From Candidatus Roseilinea sp. (lineage in GTDB: Bacteria > Chloroflexota > Anaerolineae > J036 > Brachytrichaceae), in NCBI GenBank assembly GCA_025998955.1, contig AP024676.1, forward strand, positions 2,728,001-2,792,000: 64,000 nt of DNA, in the 5' to 3' direction. The position numbers and the translations under genes are program-made. Shown piece after piece: positions 8,960 to 16,823 of the stretch. How positions within the stretch are numbered: the first letter of the stretch is position 1; every line of letters begins with the position of its first letter. The notes beneath the pieces are model-generated. The model had not been told where the DNA came from. It saw only the letters and a program-made list of their open reading frames with translations, and searched no databases.

Positions 8960-10459
8960 ATGATGGGCAAGCTCTGGTTATTGTGCGCATTGGTGATTGG
9001 CCCGCTGATCTGCATGCCGGTTCCTTTGTCGGCTCAAACTCCTAGCTGGTCGTCGCCAGTTCAGCTATCGGAGACGGGGCAATTCTCATGGTTCTCCGAT
9101 GTTGCCGCTGATCGGTCAGGACAAGTGCACGTGGTTTGGGCATCTTTTATCACTGGATATGATGCTGTCATGTATGCAACCTCAAAAAATGGTCTTGATT
9201 GGACGCCGCCCACTGACATACTCGCCCTGCCTTACACGGGCGCAGCTACTAGGCCAATCATCACTTTCGATTTGCAGGGCAACGCTCATCTGGTTGGTCG
9301 AAACGATCACAAGATGGTTTATCACCGGGTGCCGGTCTACGACTTGCAAACACTACCCCGTTGGCCACCTGAAAAGGATATGAGCCAGATTGGCGGAGCT
9401 TACTTCTCGGCAATCGCAATTGGTCCAGATGGTCGGCTCCACCTCATCTTTACAGAGAATCCTCGTGTAGAGGAATGTCTGACCTGTTATGCGATTTTCT
9501 ACCGCCAGTCACGCGATGGAGGAACATCATGGACAGACCCGATTTTGCTCACGCCAGCGGGCAATGGTGCAATCAAGCCTCAGATCTTGGCCAGCCGAAC
9601 AGGTGCCTTGCACTTGGTTTGGGATGCCGGGCGCGGTGGTGGCTTGGCGCAAGTAGTTGGCAGTACTCAAGTGAGCTATATGACTTCGCGCGACGGCGGC
9701 ACGACCTGGTCAGACCCAATTGAATTTTCGGGTAGCTCGGCCGGCTATCCAGGGAGTAGCGGCAGGTTTATCACTATAGGAGAGGATGGTGGAGGAAAGC
9801 TCATAGTGGTTTGGTTAAAGCTTCCCGACGATGTGCCTCACTATCAGGTCTCTAGTGACGGCGGCCTGAACTGGTCCGCGCCAGCACCATTGCCTGGCGT
9901 GTTCGGAATTTGGAGCGTAATCGAGTCTGGACTAGATACTTACTCAATGGCGACTGACAGCGCAGGTCACATTCACTTGGTCATGGTCGGCCGTTTAGAC
10001 CGTGGTGCCAAGTTGCCGAATCTGATACACCTTACCTGGGATGGATCTTCATGGTCGGAGCCCGAAGTGATCTTCACTCCTTTGGGTTCCACGCCTATTT
10101 GGCCGCGCATTGCGATCGGTCTAGGTAATCAGTTGCATGTAACTTGGTCTACGGCCAACAACATATTCGGCACCGATGCGGCCGACGCTGACTTTAGGAT
10201 CTGGTATTCGCGAAAATCCATATCTGCTCCTGCCGTTCAACCGGTGGTTTATCCGACACCCACGTTACCTCCACTGCCTACTGCAACGCGTTCGACGCTG
10301 CAAAACTTGCCTACACCTCCGCCTGTCAACCTGTCGCCATCTGAAATCACTTTCAACGCCCTGAAAACGGAAGTGGATGACTATGGGTTGATCGCGCTAA
10401 GTGTGGCGCCAGTCGCGCTGTTCTTCTTCGCGCTATTGCTCTACCGTCGTCGCAGGTGA
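8960..10459 (+). CDS. Secreted BNR/sialidase-like repeat protein with C-terminal anchor
   Basis: 499 aa. The N terminus (about 31 aa, MMGKLWLLCALVIGPLIC... ending SAQ-T) looks like a Sec signal peptide. The body carries repeated Asp-box (BNR) motifs such as SRDGGTSWTDP, SRDGGTTWSDP and SSDGGLNWSAP, each in a propeller-blade context with HLVW or HLVM strands. A Pro/Thr-rich linker (PTPTLPPLPTATR) leads to one C-terminal membrane helix ending in RRRR, so the propeller would be displayed outside the cell. The frame opens at 8867, but ATG 8960 gives the signal peptide. Catalytic sialidase residues were not identified. It may bind or process the glycan made by this locus. Confidence 0.8.
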   Translation: MMGKLWLLCALVIGPLICMPVPLSAQTPSWSSPVQLSETGQFSWFSDVAADRSGQVHVVWASFITGYDAVMYATSKNGLDWTPPTDILALPYTGAATRPIITFDLQGNAHLVGRNDHKMVYHRVPVYDLQTLPRWPPEKDMSQIGGAYFSAIAIGPDGRLHLIFTENPRVEECLTCYAIFYRQSRDGGTSWTDPILLTPAGNGAIKPQILASRTGALHLVWDAGRGGGLAQVVGSTQVSYMTSRDGGTTWSDPIEFSGSSAGYPGSSGRFITIGEDGGGKLIVVWLKLPDDVPHYQVSSDGGLNWSAPAPLPGVFGIWSVIESGLDTYSMATDSAGHIHLVMVGRLDRGAKLPNLIHLTWDGSSWSEPEVIFTPLGSTPIWPRIAIGLGNQLHVTWSTANNIFGTDAADADFRIWYSRKSISAPAVQPVVYPTPTLPPLPTATRSTLQNLPTPPPVNLSPSEITFNALKTEVDDYGLIALSVAPVALFFFALLLYRRRR

Positions 10460-10462
10460 AGC

Positions 10463-11368
10463 ATGACTGTGCCGGATGTCTCGATTGTCGTCGTCAACTG
10501 GAACACGCGCGATCTGCTGTTACGCTGTATCCGGTGCGTATACGACATGTGCGCCGACTTATCGCTGGAAGTGATCGTTGTGGACAACGCGTCGAGCGAT
10601 GACAGCGTGCTCGCGTTGCAAGCACGTTTCCCACATGTGCACGTCATCGAAAATCATGAGAACGTCGGCTTTGCTCGCGCCAACAATCAGGGTGTGCGAG
10701 CGTCCAGCGCTCCCTATGCTCTGCTACTCAATAGTGATGCCTTTTTGACCGTGGGGGCGTTGCAGGTCATGCTTGACCTCATCAGGCGTGAACCCCGAGC
10801 CGCGCTGGTTGGCGCGCAATTGCGCAATGCTGATGGTAGCTTTCAAGCATCCCACACACCCTTCCCTAATTTGTGGCGAGAATTCTTGATCCTGTCCGGC
10901 CTGGGGCGTATGTTGAAGGGACCCTGGTATCCCAGCCGGTGCGACGAGGTGAAGAAAGGTCCGCAGATCGTCGACTATGTGGATGGCGCGTGTATGTTAG
11001 TCCGGCGCGACGCATACCTGCAGCTTGGAGGCCTTGATGAGGGATATTTCATGTATTCCGAGGAAGTGGATTTATGCCTGCGGCTCAAGCAGCACGGCTG
11101 GCAGGTATGGTATCAACCGGCAGCTCAAGTGGTTCATCTGGGAGGTGCAAGTAGTGTGAGCCGGCGCATGGAACGAGAGAGAGAGATGTATCGCAGCCGG
11201 TTGAGGTTCTACCGCAAACACTACGGTACTTTCAGCGCGAGTGCCCTTAAACTGCAGCTCCTCGTGCTCACAGTGGTAAAGTCGGTCGTGCACAACGTCA
11301 GACGGCTGGCCACACGAGGGCGTTCTGGTCGCAGAACGGTGCCTCTACGCGACATCTTGGTCTTATAG
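10463..11368 (+). CDS. GT2 family glycosyltransferase
   Basis: 301 aa GT-A enzyme close in layout to the gene at 1297: VSIVVVNWNTRDLLLRC, VIVVDNASSDDS, NVGFARANNQG, LLNSDAFL (metal site) and a FMYSEEVDLCLRLKQ acidic motif. Family members include rhamnosyl- and mannosyltransferases. It starts 3 nt after the BNR-repeat gene, so the two are probably cotranscribed. An AT-rich gap follows before the exporter genes. Confidence 0.88.
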   Translation: MTVPDVSIVVVNWNTRDLLLRCIRCVYDMCADLSLEVIVVDNASSDDSVLALQARFPHVHVIENHENVGFARANNQGVRASSAPYALLLNSDAFLTVGALQVMLDLIRREPRAALVGAQLRNADGSFQASHTPFPNLWREFLILSGLGRMLKGPWYPSRCDEVKKGPQIVDYVDGACMLVRRDAYLQLGGLDEGYFMYSEEVDLCLRLKQHGWQVWYQPAAQVVHLGGASSVSRRMEREREMYRSRLRFYRKHYGTFSASALKLQLLVLTVVKSVVHNVRRLATRGRSGRRTVPLRDILVL

Positions 11369-11541
11369 ACATAGACCCGAGATGATTCTCTTTAGGGAAA
11401 GTAGAGGTCTTCTTAAGCCCGTTTTACATATTGCGTGATAGTCTAAGTTGAGTTAGTTAGCAATAACTAGCCTCAGTAAGGTTAATGTGAGTTACATGAT
11501 GAAAGCTTGGTAGTAGATGGTTAAGTAATGGTGTTTTCGCA
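11369..11541 (+). promoter_or_regulatory. AT-rich gap upstream of the Wzm/Wzt exporter, possible promoter region
   Basis: This 173 nt gap is clearly richer in A/T than its flanks and contains several TTGAG/TTAGTTAG-like runs. It lies before the exporter and may start a new transcript. No hexamer pair is convincing enough to place a start site. Confidence 0.3.
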
Positions 11542-12375
11542 ATGGAAGTGTTAAAGCAAAGATCCCTCTCGAATACTGCGTTGCAGCCAGATGAACCTTC
11601 TCATCTCCGCGAACTCATCGAGTCGCGCGATCTTCTGTTCACCTGGGTGAGGCGCGAATTTCGCGTGCGTTATAGTCAGTCGGTGATTGGAGGGGCATGG
11701 GCGGTGCTTCAGCCGCTAGCCTTGATGGCGATCTTCAGCCTGGTCTTCGGCTTCGTGTTGCAGGTGCCCGCAGAGGGAGTGCCTTATCCTGTTTTTAGCT
11801 ATGTGGGTTCCTTGGCATGGACTTTCTTTGCCAGCGCGCTTACCTTCGCAATTCCCAGCCTAGTGAACAACATGTCGCTGGTCAGCAAAATTTACTTCCC
11901 TAGAGAAATTCTGCCTTTGTCGGCCGTGCTGGTATGTCTAGCAGACTTCGTCATCGCTGCGGCGCTTTTGATTCCACTGATGTTGTTGAGCGGAGTTGCA
12001 TTACGCTGGACGATTGTCTTGCTTCCGTTGATCATCTTCATCCAGATCCTGCTCAGCTACGGGTTGAGTTTGATCGGCGCGGCAGTGAATGTCTTCTTCC
12101 GCGACGTGCGCTTCGTCATCCCGCTCGCGCTGCAAGTCTGGCTTTATGCCTCGCCGGTGATCTATCCGGTTGGCGCAGTGCCCGAGTCTCTACGTGCCAT
12201 TTACTTCCTGAATCCCATGGCAGTGCTAATTGACTCTTATCGCCGCGTCATCCTCTTCGGACAACTGCCAGATTGGGGATGGCTGGGCTTTGCAGCAGTC
12301 GTCTCAATCTTCATTCTCATTTTGGGATATCGCTTCTTCAAGCGCGCAGAGAACCGGTTTGCAGATTTAATTTGA
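11542..12375 (+). CDS. wzm: ABC-2 type polysaccharide export permease (Wzm-like)
   Basis: 277 aa with about six membrane helices. The cytoplasmic N terminus LFTWVRREFRVRYSQSVIGGAWAVLQPLA is the hallmark of Wzm/TagG/KpsM permeases (split here for length: RRE-RVRY then GxxWxxLxP). It pairs with the ATPase gene 12 nt downstream. Together they would flip complete lipid-linked polysaccharide from the cytoplasmic to the outer face. The ATG at 11542 gives the usual family length. Confidence 0.92.
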   Translation: MEVLKQRSLSNTALQPDEPSHLRELIESRDLLFTWVRREFRVRYSQSVIGGAWAVLQPLALMAIFSLVFGFVLQVPAEGVPYPVFSYVGSLAWTFFASALTFAIPSLVNNMSLVSKIYFPREILPLSAVLVCLADFVIAAALLIPLMLLSGVALRWTIVLLPLIIFIQILLSYGLSLIGAAVNVFFRDVRFVIPLALQVWLYASPVIYPVGAVPESLRAIYFLNPMAVLIDSYRRVILFGQLPDWGWLGFAAVVSIFILILGYRFFKRAENRFADLI

Positions 12376-12387
12376 GAGGTTGGGAAA

Positions 12388-13689
12388 GTGATTGTCATCG
12401 AATTTGATCACGTATCGAAATGTTACCAGCTGGGTGAGACTCATTCCAGCTTACGCGAAGCAATCGCACATGGTGCGCGCAGATTGTTCAATTCGCGGCG
12501 GATTCAGAAAGAGCAAGTGGCGCCCTTCTGGGCGGTCAAAGATGTCAGCTTTCAGGTAGAACAGGGCGAGGTCCTGGGAATCATCGGTCACAACGGCGCT
12601 GGAAAGAGCACCCTGCTCAAGCTGCTCTCGCGTGTGACGCCGCCGACCAGCGGTCGAATTCATCGGCGCGGCCGCATGGCGGCGTTGATCGAGTTGGGAG
12701 CCGGCTTCCATCCGGAATTGTCCGGGCGCGAGAACATCTATCTCAACGGCGCGATACTCGGTCTCAAACGGCGTGAGATCGAAGCGAAGTTCGATGACAT
12801 CGTGGAATTCGCTGAGCTAGGTCCGTTCATAGACACGCCGATCAAGCGCTACTCGTCTGGGATGTATGTGCGACTGGCATTCGCCGTCGCGGCCCATGTA
12901 CAGGCTGATCTGTTGCTTGTGGACGAAGTGCTCTCCGTCGGTGATGGCACGTTCCAGAGCAAGTCGCTGGCGCGTATGCGTGAGTTGCGCGACAATGGCG
13001 CAACTATCATCTTCGTCTCTCATCACATGGCTGCAGTGCAGTCTTTCTGCAGTCGGGTGCTGTTGATCGATCATGGACGACTTATCATGTCGGGTAAGCC
13101 AGCAGATGTGGTCGAACGGTATGAACAAATACAAGAAACTGCACGGCGCGACTACTTCCTGAAAGCAAATGCATCGCTTGTCAGGGAAGGAGCGATCCAA
13201 AATGGCGTGGGTCACGCGCTCGAGACGGATGCATGTGAAGCTATCTGGGTTGAGCTGTTCGACGGCAGGAACTATCCTAGCAACGTGCTGCAGCAACGCG
13301 GCGAGGATTTGATCGTCAGGTGTTACTACTGCATCCCAAATTCGCACAGCGTAGGTGTGCCTATATTCTCGATTCAGATTCGTCGTAGATCCGATGGATT
13401 GGTGTGTTGTTCACCTTGGACGAGTGATCCGCAACAGTCCGGCCTTTGCGGACAGGGGACGTTCGAGGCACGCATTAAAAACGTGATGCTCGCTCCAGAT
13501 GCTTACATAGTTGAGGCTAGGATTTACGATTATCTTTCTAGCCGTCAACCGATTGTCAGCGACCCAGTGCCGTTGTTGGTTCCGGGCGATCCCGTTCCTG
13601 AGGATGGCATCTACGCGCCTGAGGTGATATGGTCGCCGCAGACCTCCTTACCAGTTGCACCTGAAAATTGGCGCTTCAATGAATTTTGA
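12388..13689 (+). CDS. wzt: Polysaccharide ABC exporter ATPase with C-terminal substrate domain (Wzt-like)
   Basis: 433 aa. The nucleotide-binding domain has Walker A GHNGAGKST (67-75), ABC signature YSSGMYVRLAFA and Walker B LLLVDEVLSVGD. After about residue 250 there is a beta-rich C-terminal domain as in Wzt proteins that read the non-reducing-end cap of the glycan. The start is GTG at 12388, preceded by GAGAGGTTGGGAAA. The gene overlaps the next start by 11 nt. The C-terminal domain suggests that a terminal modification marks the chain for export. Candidates are the methyl group from the enzyme at 23358 or the acyl group from the neighbouring acyltransferase (inference). Confidence 0.92.
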   Translation: MIVIEFDHVSKCYQLGETHSSLREAIAHGARRLFNSRRIQKEQVAPFWAVKDVSFQVEQGEVLGIIGHNGAGKSTLLKLLSRVTPPTSGRIHRRGRMAALIELGAGFHPELSGRENIYLNGAILGLKRREIEAKFDDIVEFAELGPFIDTPIKRYSSGMYVRLAFAVAAHVQADLLLVDEVLSVGDGTFQSKSLARMRELRDNGATIIFVSHHMAAVQSFCSRVLLIDHGRLIMSGKPADVVERYEQIQETARRDYFLKANASLVREGAIQNGVGHALETDACEAIWVELFDGRNYPSNVLQQRGEDLIVRCYYCIPNSHSVGVPIFSIQIRRRSDGLVCCSPWTSDPQQSGLCGQGTFEARIKNVMLAPDAYIVEARIYDYLSSRQPIVSDPVPLLVPGDPVPEDGIYAPEVIWSPQTSLPVAPENWRFNEF

Positions 13690-14506
13690 TACGCAAAAAG
13701 CTTCTTCTCCAGCTACGCAGCCCTCCCAGGTCACCATTCGGCAGTCATGGCGATATACGGAGACCTCGAAGCGCGACTTGCGATTGGATTTCATACGCGG
13801 TTTTGCGATCTTGGTGTTAATCGTAGACCACGTCGTCGTAGCCGACTCTTGGTTCTATAAGATTTCAGGCAACGCTGAGTTCGTTATCTCCGCAGCTGAA
13901 TTGTTCTATGCGATCTCCGGCGTCGTAATCGGCATCGTTGCCTCCCGCCAAGCAGAGGCCGTGGCGATTCGGCGTAGTTTGCGACGTGCATGGGAGTTGT
14001 ATCTCGCCGCTATTAGCATTGCTCTCTTCTTCCTCGCCGTCGCATGGTTGACTGATCTACGCATGTGGGATCACGCCTGGCGCGATTTGGATGCGTCGCT
14101 GAATTCCTACGTGTTCACTGCGAGAGCGCTCCAAGTATTGACCCTGGAATCGGGTTTCAACGGGAGTGAGATTCTGATTCAATACGTGATCTACATGTTA
14201 CTCGCACCTCTGGCGATTCTGGCCTGCGCCGATGGTAAAGCTTGGCTGGTTATTTTAAGTGCTCTACTCGTATATGCGATTAGTTGGCTGAATCCAAGCG
14301 CGACGGTGACGTCTATTGCGAGCGCGTTCTCGCTCCATCGGGTGGCAGCCCATTTTCTTCATCGGATTGGTAATTGGCTATCATCGCAGCGAACTGTCGC
14401 GTTGGGTTGTAAATCAGCGGTGGCACTATGCATTAGCGGCCGGAGTCGGTATGGTGGCTTTGTTCTTCGTCGGCTTGCATATCACTGGCTACCCGCTCTG
14501 GCCTGA
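13679..14506 (+). CDS. OpgC-like membrane acyltransferase, N-terminal part (frameshifted)
   Basis: The N-terminal half of a polytopic acyltransferase. RDLRLDFIRGFAILVLIVDH matches the OpgC/DUF1624-like signature, followed by five or more hydrophobic segments. The start ATG 13679 overlaps the wzt stop. The frame loses homology at about nt 14333, after ...ASAFS. The continuation (SIGWQPIFFIGLVIGYH) is in the frame of the next entry, so one nucleotide appears to be extra near 14333. Residues encoded past that point up to 14506 look like out-of-frame noise. OpgC-type enzymes add O-acyl (succinyl) groups to glucans; the substrate here is unknown. Confidence 0.75.
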   Translation: MNFDTQKASSPATQPSQVTIRQSWRYTETSKRDLRLDFIRGFAILVLIVDHVVVADSWFYKISGNAEFVISAAELFYAISGVVIGIVASRQAEAVAIRRSLRRAWELYLAAISIALFFLAVAWLTDLRMWDHAWRDLDASLNSYVFTARALQVLTLESGFNGSEILIQYVIYMLLAPLAILACADGKAWLVILSALLVYAISWLNPSATVTSIASAFSLHRVAAHFLHRIGNWLSSQRTVALGCKSAVALCISGRSRYGGFVLRRLAYHWLPALA

Positions 14507-15290
14507 TCTTCCGGAGCATTTAGGCGATCGTTATGATATGCGCCCATTACGTCTAATGCTGGTCTCACTGTATCTTTTTGCCTCATATTCGTTGGTCACA
14601 TGGTTATGGAGGCCGCTAAATGCTCTATGTGGATGGTTGCTGATAAGGCTGGGGCAGGAAGCCCTTTGGTGCTTCAGCATCCACTTTTTGGCGATTTTGC
14701 TGCTCTACAACTTGCCTTTCTTTCGAAGCGATGTGAGCATCTGGCTAGGAACACTATGGCATGGAATCGCTATCGCACTAGTTTTTGCTTCTCTTTACGT
14801 GCGTGATGCGGTTCTGATGTTATGGCCTAGTCTGAAAGAGAAGTATAAACAGATTATGCTGGCTGCTCCAGCGATTCTGGCGTGGATGGCTGTTCAGTTT
14901 GCTGGTTGGCTTGGGATCTCCATATCTTATGTCGAATTTATTGACGACGGCGATCCCCGATGCGTGTGGCAAGGTTGGAACGAAGTTGCCGATCAATCGG
15001 CCTACGGTGGTTCAATGCAAGTGACAGATAAAGTCGGCGCGATGATGCAGTGCACCCTCCAGGGAAAGGGTATAGAACTGTATGGCCGAATCAGCCGTTC
15101 TGGTGGGCGCATAGAGGTGTTTGTAGATCAGCAATCTTATGGCGAGTATGGTTTGCAGTACTCGGGACCGGATATCTACCGGGTGCGCCTCTTTGTAGCA
15201 CGTGACTTGACACCCGGGGAACATGAATTGTCAATCATCTCGAGAACGAGCGGAGAAGTGGCTATTGACTATCTAAGAATCGCACCCTAG
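14316..15290 (+). CDS. OpgC-like acyltransferase, C-terminal part plus carbohydrate-binding-like tail
   Basis: Continuation of the preceding gene in the +1 frame: GWQPIFFIGLVIGYH, then four or five membrane helices with GQEALWCFSIHFLAI, as in OpgC. The first possible start (TTG 14316) is internal and has no ribosome-binding site, so independent translation is unlikely. The last 110 or so residues (from about CVWQGWNEVADQ) are a soluble beta-rich domain resembling jelly-roll sugar-binding tails (GRISRSGGRIEVFVD, then GEHELSIISR). A mutation, a sequence error or a recoding event at about 14333 all fit. Confidence 0.7.
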   Translation: MRARSRSIGWQPIFFIGLVIGYHRSELSRWVVNQRWHYALAAGVGMVALFFVGLHITGYPLWPDLPEHLGDRYDMRPLRLMLVSLYLFASYSLVTWLWRPLNALCGWLLIRLGQEALWCFSIHFLAILLLYNLPFFRSDVSIWLGTLWHGIAIALVFASLYVRDAVLMLWPSLKEKYKQIMLAAPAILAWMAVQFAGWLGISISYVEFIDDGDPRCVWQGWNEVADQSAYGGSMQVTDKVGAMMQCTLQGKGIELYGRISRSGGRIEVFVDQQSYGEYGLQYSGPDIYRVRLFVARDLTPGEHELSIISRTSGEVAIDYLRIAP

Positions 15291-15479
15291 AAGGGCATCA
15301 CTCACTTTTACTTTGGAGTACACGGAATGTGAAAGCTCTCGTGAGAGCTGAGGTGAAATTGACCCTCTTCGGTCAAAAAGGCCGCATTCACACGGGCGTG
15401 GCTCCCATAGGTGCAATTTATGCTGCAGAACGCTTTCTGAGAGCCGACTAATCTATTGGATCAGGGCAAACGGGGACAT

Positions 15480-16814
15480 ATGGGCAAACTCATGACGTTC
15501 AGGACGCTTACACTCGACCAATCTCGCCAGCTTCAAGAAAAGGCGCATCGCCTCATCCCCGGCGGCTGCCATACTTATGCCAAGGGTGATGATCAGTATC
15601 CGGAGCAGGCGCCCGGATTCATCGTTAGTGGCGTGGGTTGCCACGTCTGGGATGCTGACGGCAACGAGTATATCGAATATGGCATGGGTCTGCGGGCGGT
15701 GACGCTGGGTCATGCATATCCATCGGTCGTCGAGGCGGCCTACAAGCAAATGCTGCTGGGCACGAATTTCATTCGCCCAGCACCGATCGAGGTGGAATGC
15801 GCCGAGCGCTTGCTTAGTTTCATCCCCGCCGCCGATATGGTCAAGTTCGCGAAGGACGGCTCGACGGTCAACACCGCAGCGATCACCTTGGCGCGTGCCT
15901 ACACCGGCCGGGACATGATCGCGGTATGTGCCGACCACCCGTTCTTCTCTTACAACGACTGGTTCATCGGTACCACCCCGCTGGACGCCGGCATCCCGAA
16001 AGTCATCAAGGAGCTGACGGTCACCTTCCGCTACAACAACCTGGACAGCGTCAAAGAGTTGTTCGAGAAATATCCCGGCCGCATCGCGTGCTTGATCATG
16101 GAGCCGGCCAAGAATGACGACCCGAAAGATGGCTTTCTGCACAAGACACGTGAGCTATGCCACCAGAATGGCGCGCTATTCATCCTCGATGAGATGATTA
16201 CCGGCTTTCGCGTCCACAACGGAGGTGGGCAAGGGTTGTTCGATGTCAAGCCGGACCTCTCCACCTGGGGCAAGGCGATGGCCAACGGCTTCGCGCTTTC
16301 GGCGTTGGCCGGTAAGCGCGAGATCATGAAGTTGGGTGGTCTCCACCACGACAAAGAGCGCGTGTTCCTGCTCTCCACCACACATGGCGCAGAGACCCAT
16401 GCAATGGCCGCGGCGATTGCAACCATGAACGTTTACGAGAACGAGCCCGTGGTTGAGCATTTGTATCGCGTAGGTGAACGGCTAAGAAAGGGTGTCAATC
16501 AGGCCATCGAGGAATATGGCTTGCAAGGCTATGTGGCCGTGCTAGGCCGCCCATGCAACTTGATGTTTGCCACTCGCGATCAAAATAAAAAGGATTCGCA
16601 AGCCTTTCGCGCGCTCTTCATGCAGGAACTGATTCGACGCGGGGTGATCGGTCCGTCGTTCATCGTCAGCTACTCACATACGGATGCAGATATTGACTTC
16701 ACAATCGAAGCAGTTGCAGGTGCACTGAAAGTGTATCGGCAAGCGCTGGAAGACGGAGTGGAACATCACCTTATCGGACGCCCGTTGAAGCCAGTCTATC
16801 GTCGTTACAATTGA
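15480..16814 (+). CDS. Class III aminotransferase, glutamate-1-semialdehyde aminomutase-like
   Basis: PLP enzyme of fold type I, 444 aa. It has the HemL-like block FAKDGSTVNTAAI, the PLP-ring contact FILDEMITGFRVHN and the Schiff-base lysine in STWGKAMANGF. True HemL works in tetrapyrrole synthesis. In a polysaccharide locus such homologues more often aminate a sugar or a short-chain semialdehyde, which I infer here. A TTG at 15456 is also in frame; ATG 15480 is chosen and has GGGG just upstream. Two short hairpins lie in the upstream gap (15334-15349 and 15359-15376). Confidence 0.85.
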   Translation: MGKLMTFRTLTLDQSRQLQEKAHRLIPGGCHTYAKGDDQYPEQAPGFIVSGVGCHVWDADGNEYIEYGMGLRAVTLGHAYPSVVEAAYKQMLLGTNFIRPAPIEVECAERLLSFIPAADMVKFAKDGSTVNTAAITLARAYTGRDMIAVCADHPFFSYNDWFIGTTPLDAGIPKVIKELTVTFRYNNLDSVKELFEKYPGRIACLIMEPAKNDDPKDGFLHKTRELCHQNGALFILDEMITGFRVHNGGGQGLFDVKPDLSTWGKAMANGFALSALAGKREIMKLGGLHHDKERVFLLSTTHGAETHAMAAAIATMNVYENEPVVEHLYRVGERLRKGVNQAIEEYGLQGYVAVLGRPCNLMFATRDQNKKDSQAFRALFMQELIRRGVIGPSFIVSYSHTDADIDFTIEAVAGALKVYRQALEDGVEHHLIGRPLKPVYRRYN

Positions 16815-16823
16815 GGTGATGTT

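Noticed and set aside
15334-15376. Palindrome AGCTCTCGTGAGAGCT and hairpin TTGACC/GGTCAA upstream of the aminotransferase gene
   Set aside because: Too short to call an operator or terminator; no T run in the direction of transcription. Noted only as possible local structure.
15480-16814. Assignment as HemL for tetrapyrrole synthesis
   Set aside because: The sequence is HemL-like, but the setting is entirely polysaccharide genes with no hem genes nearby.
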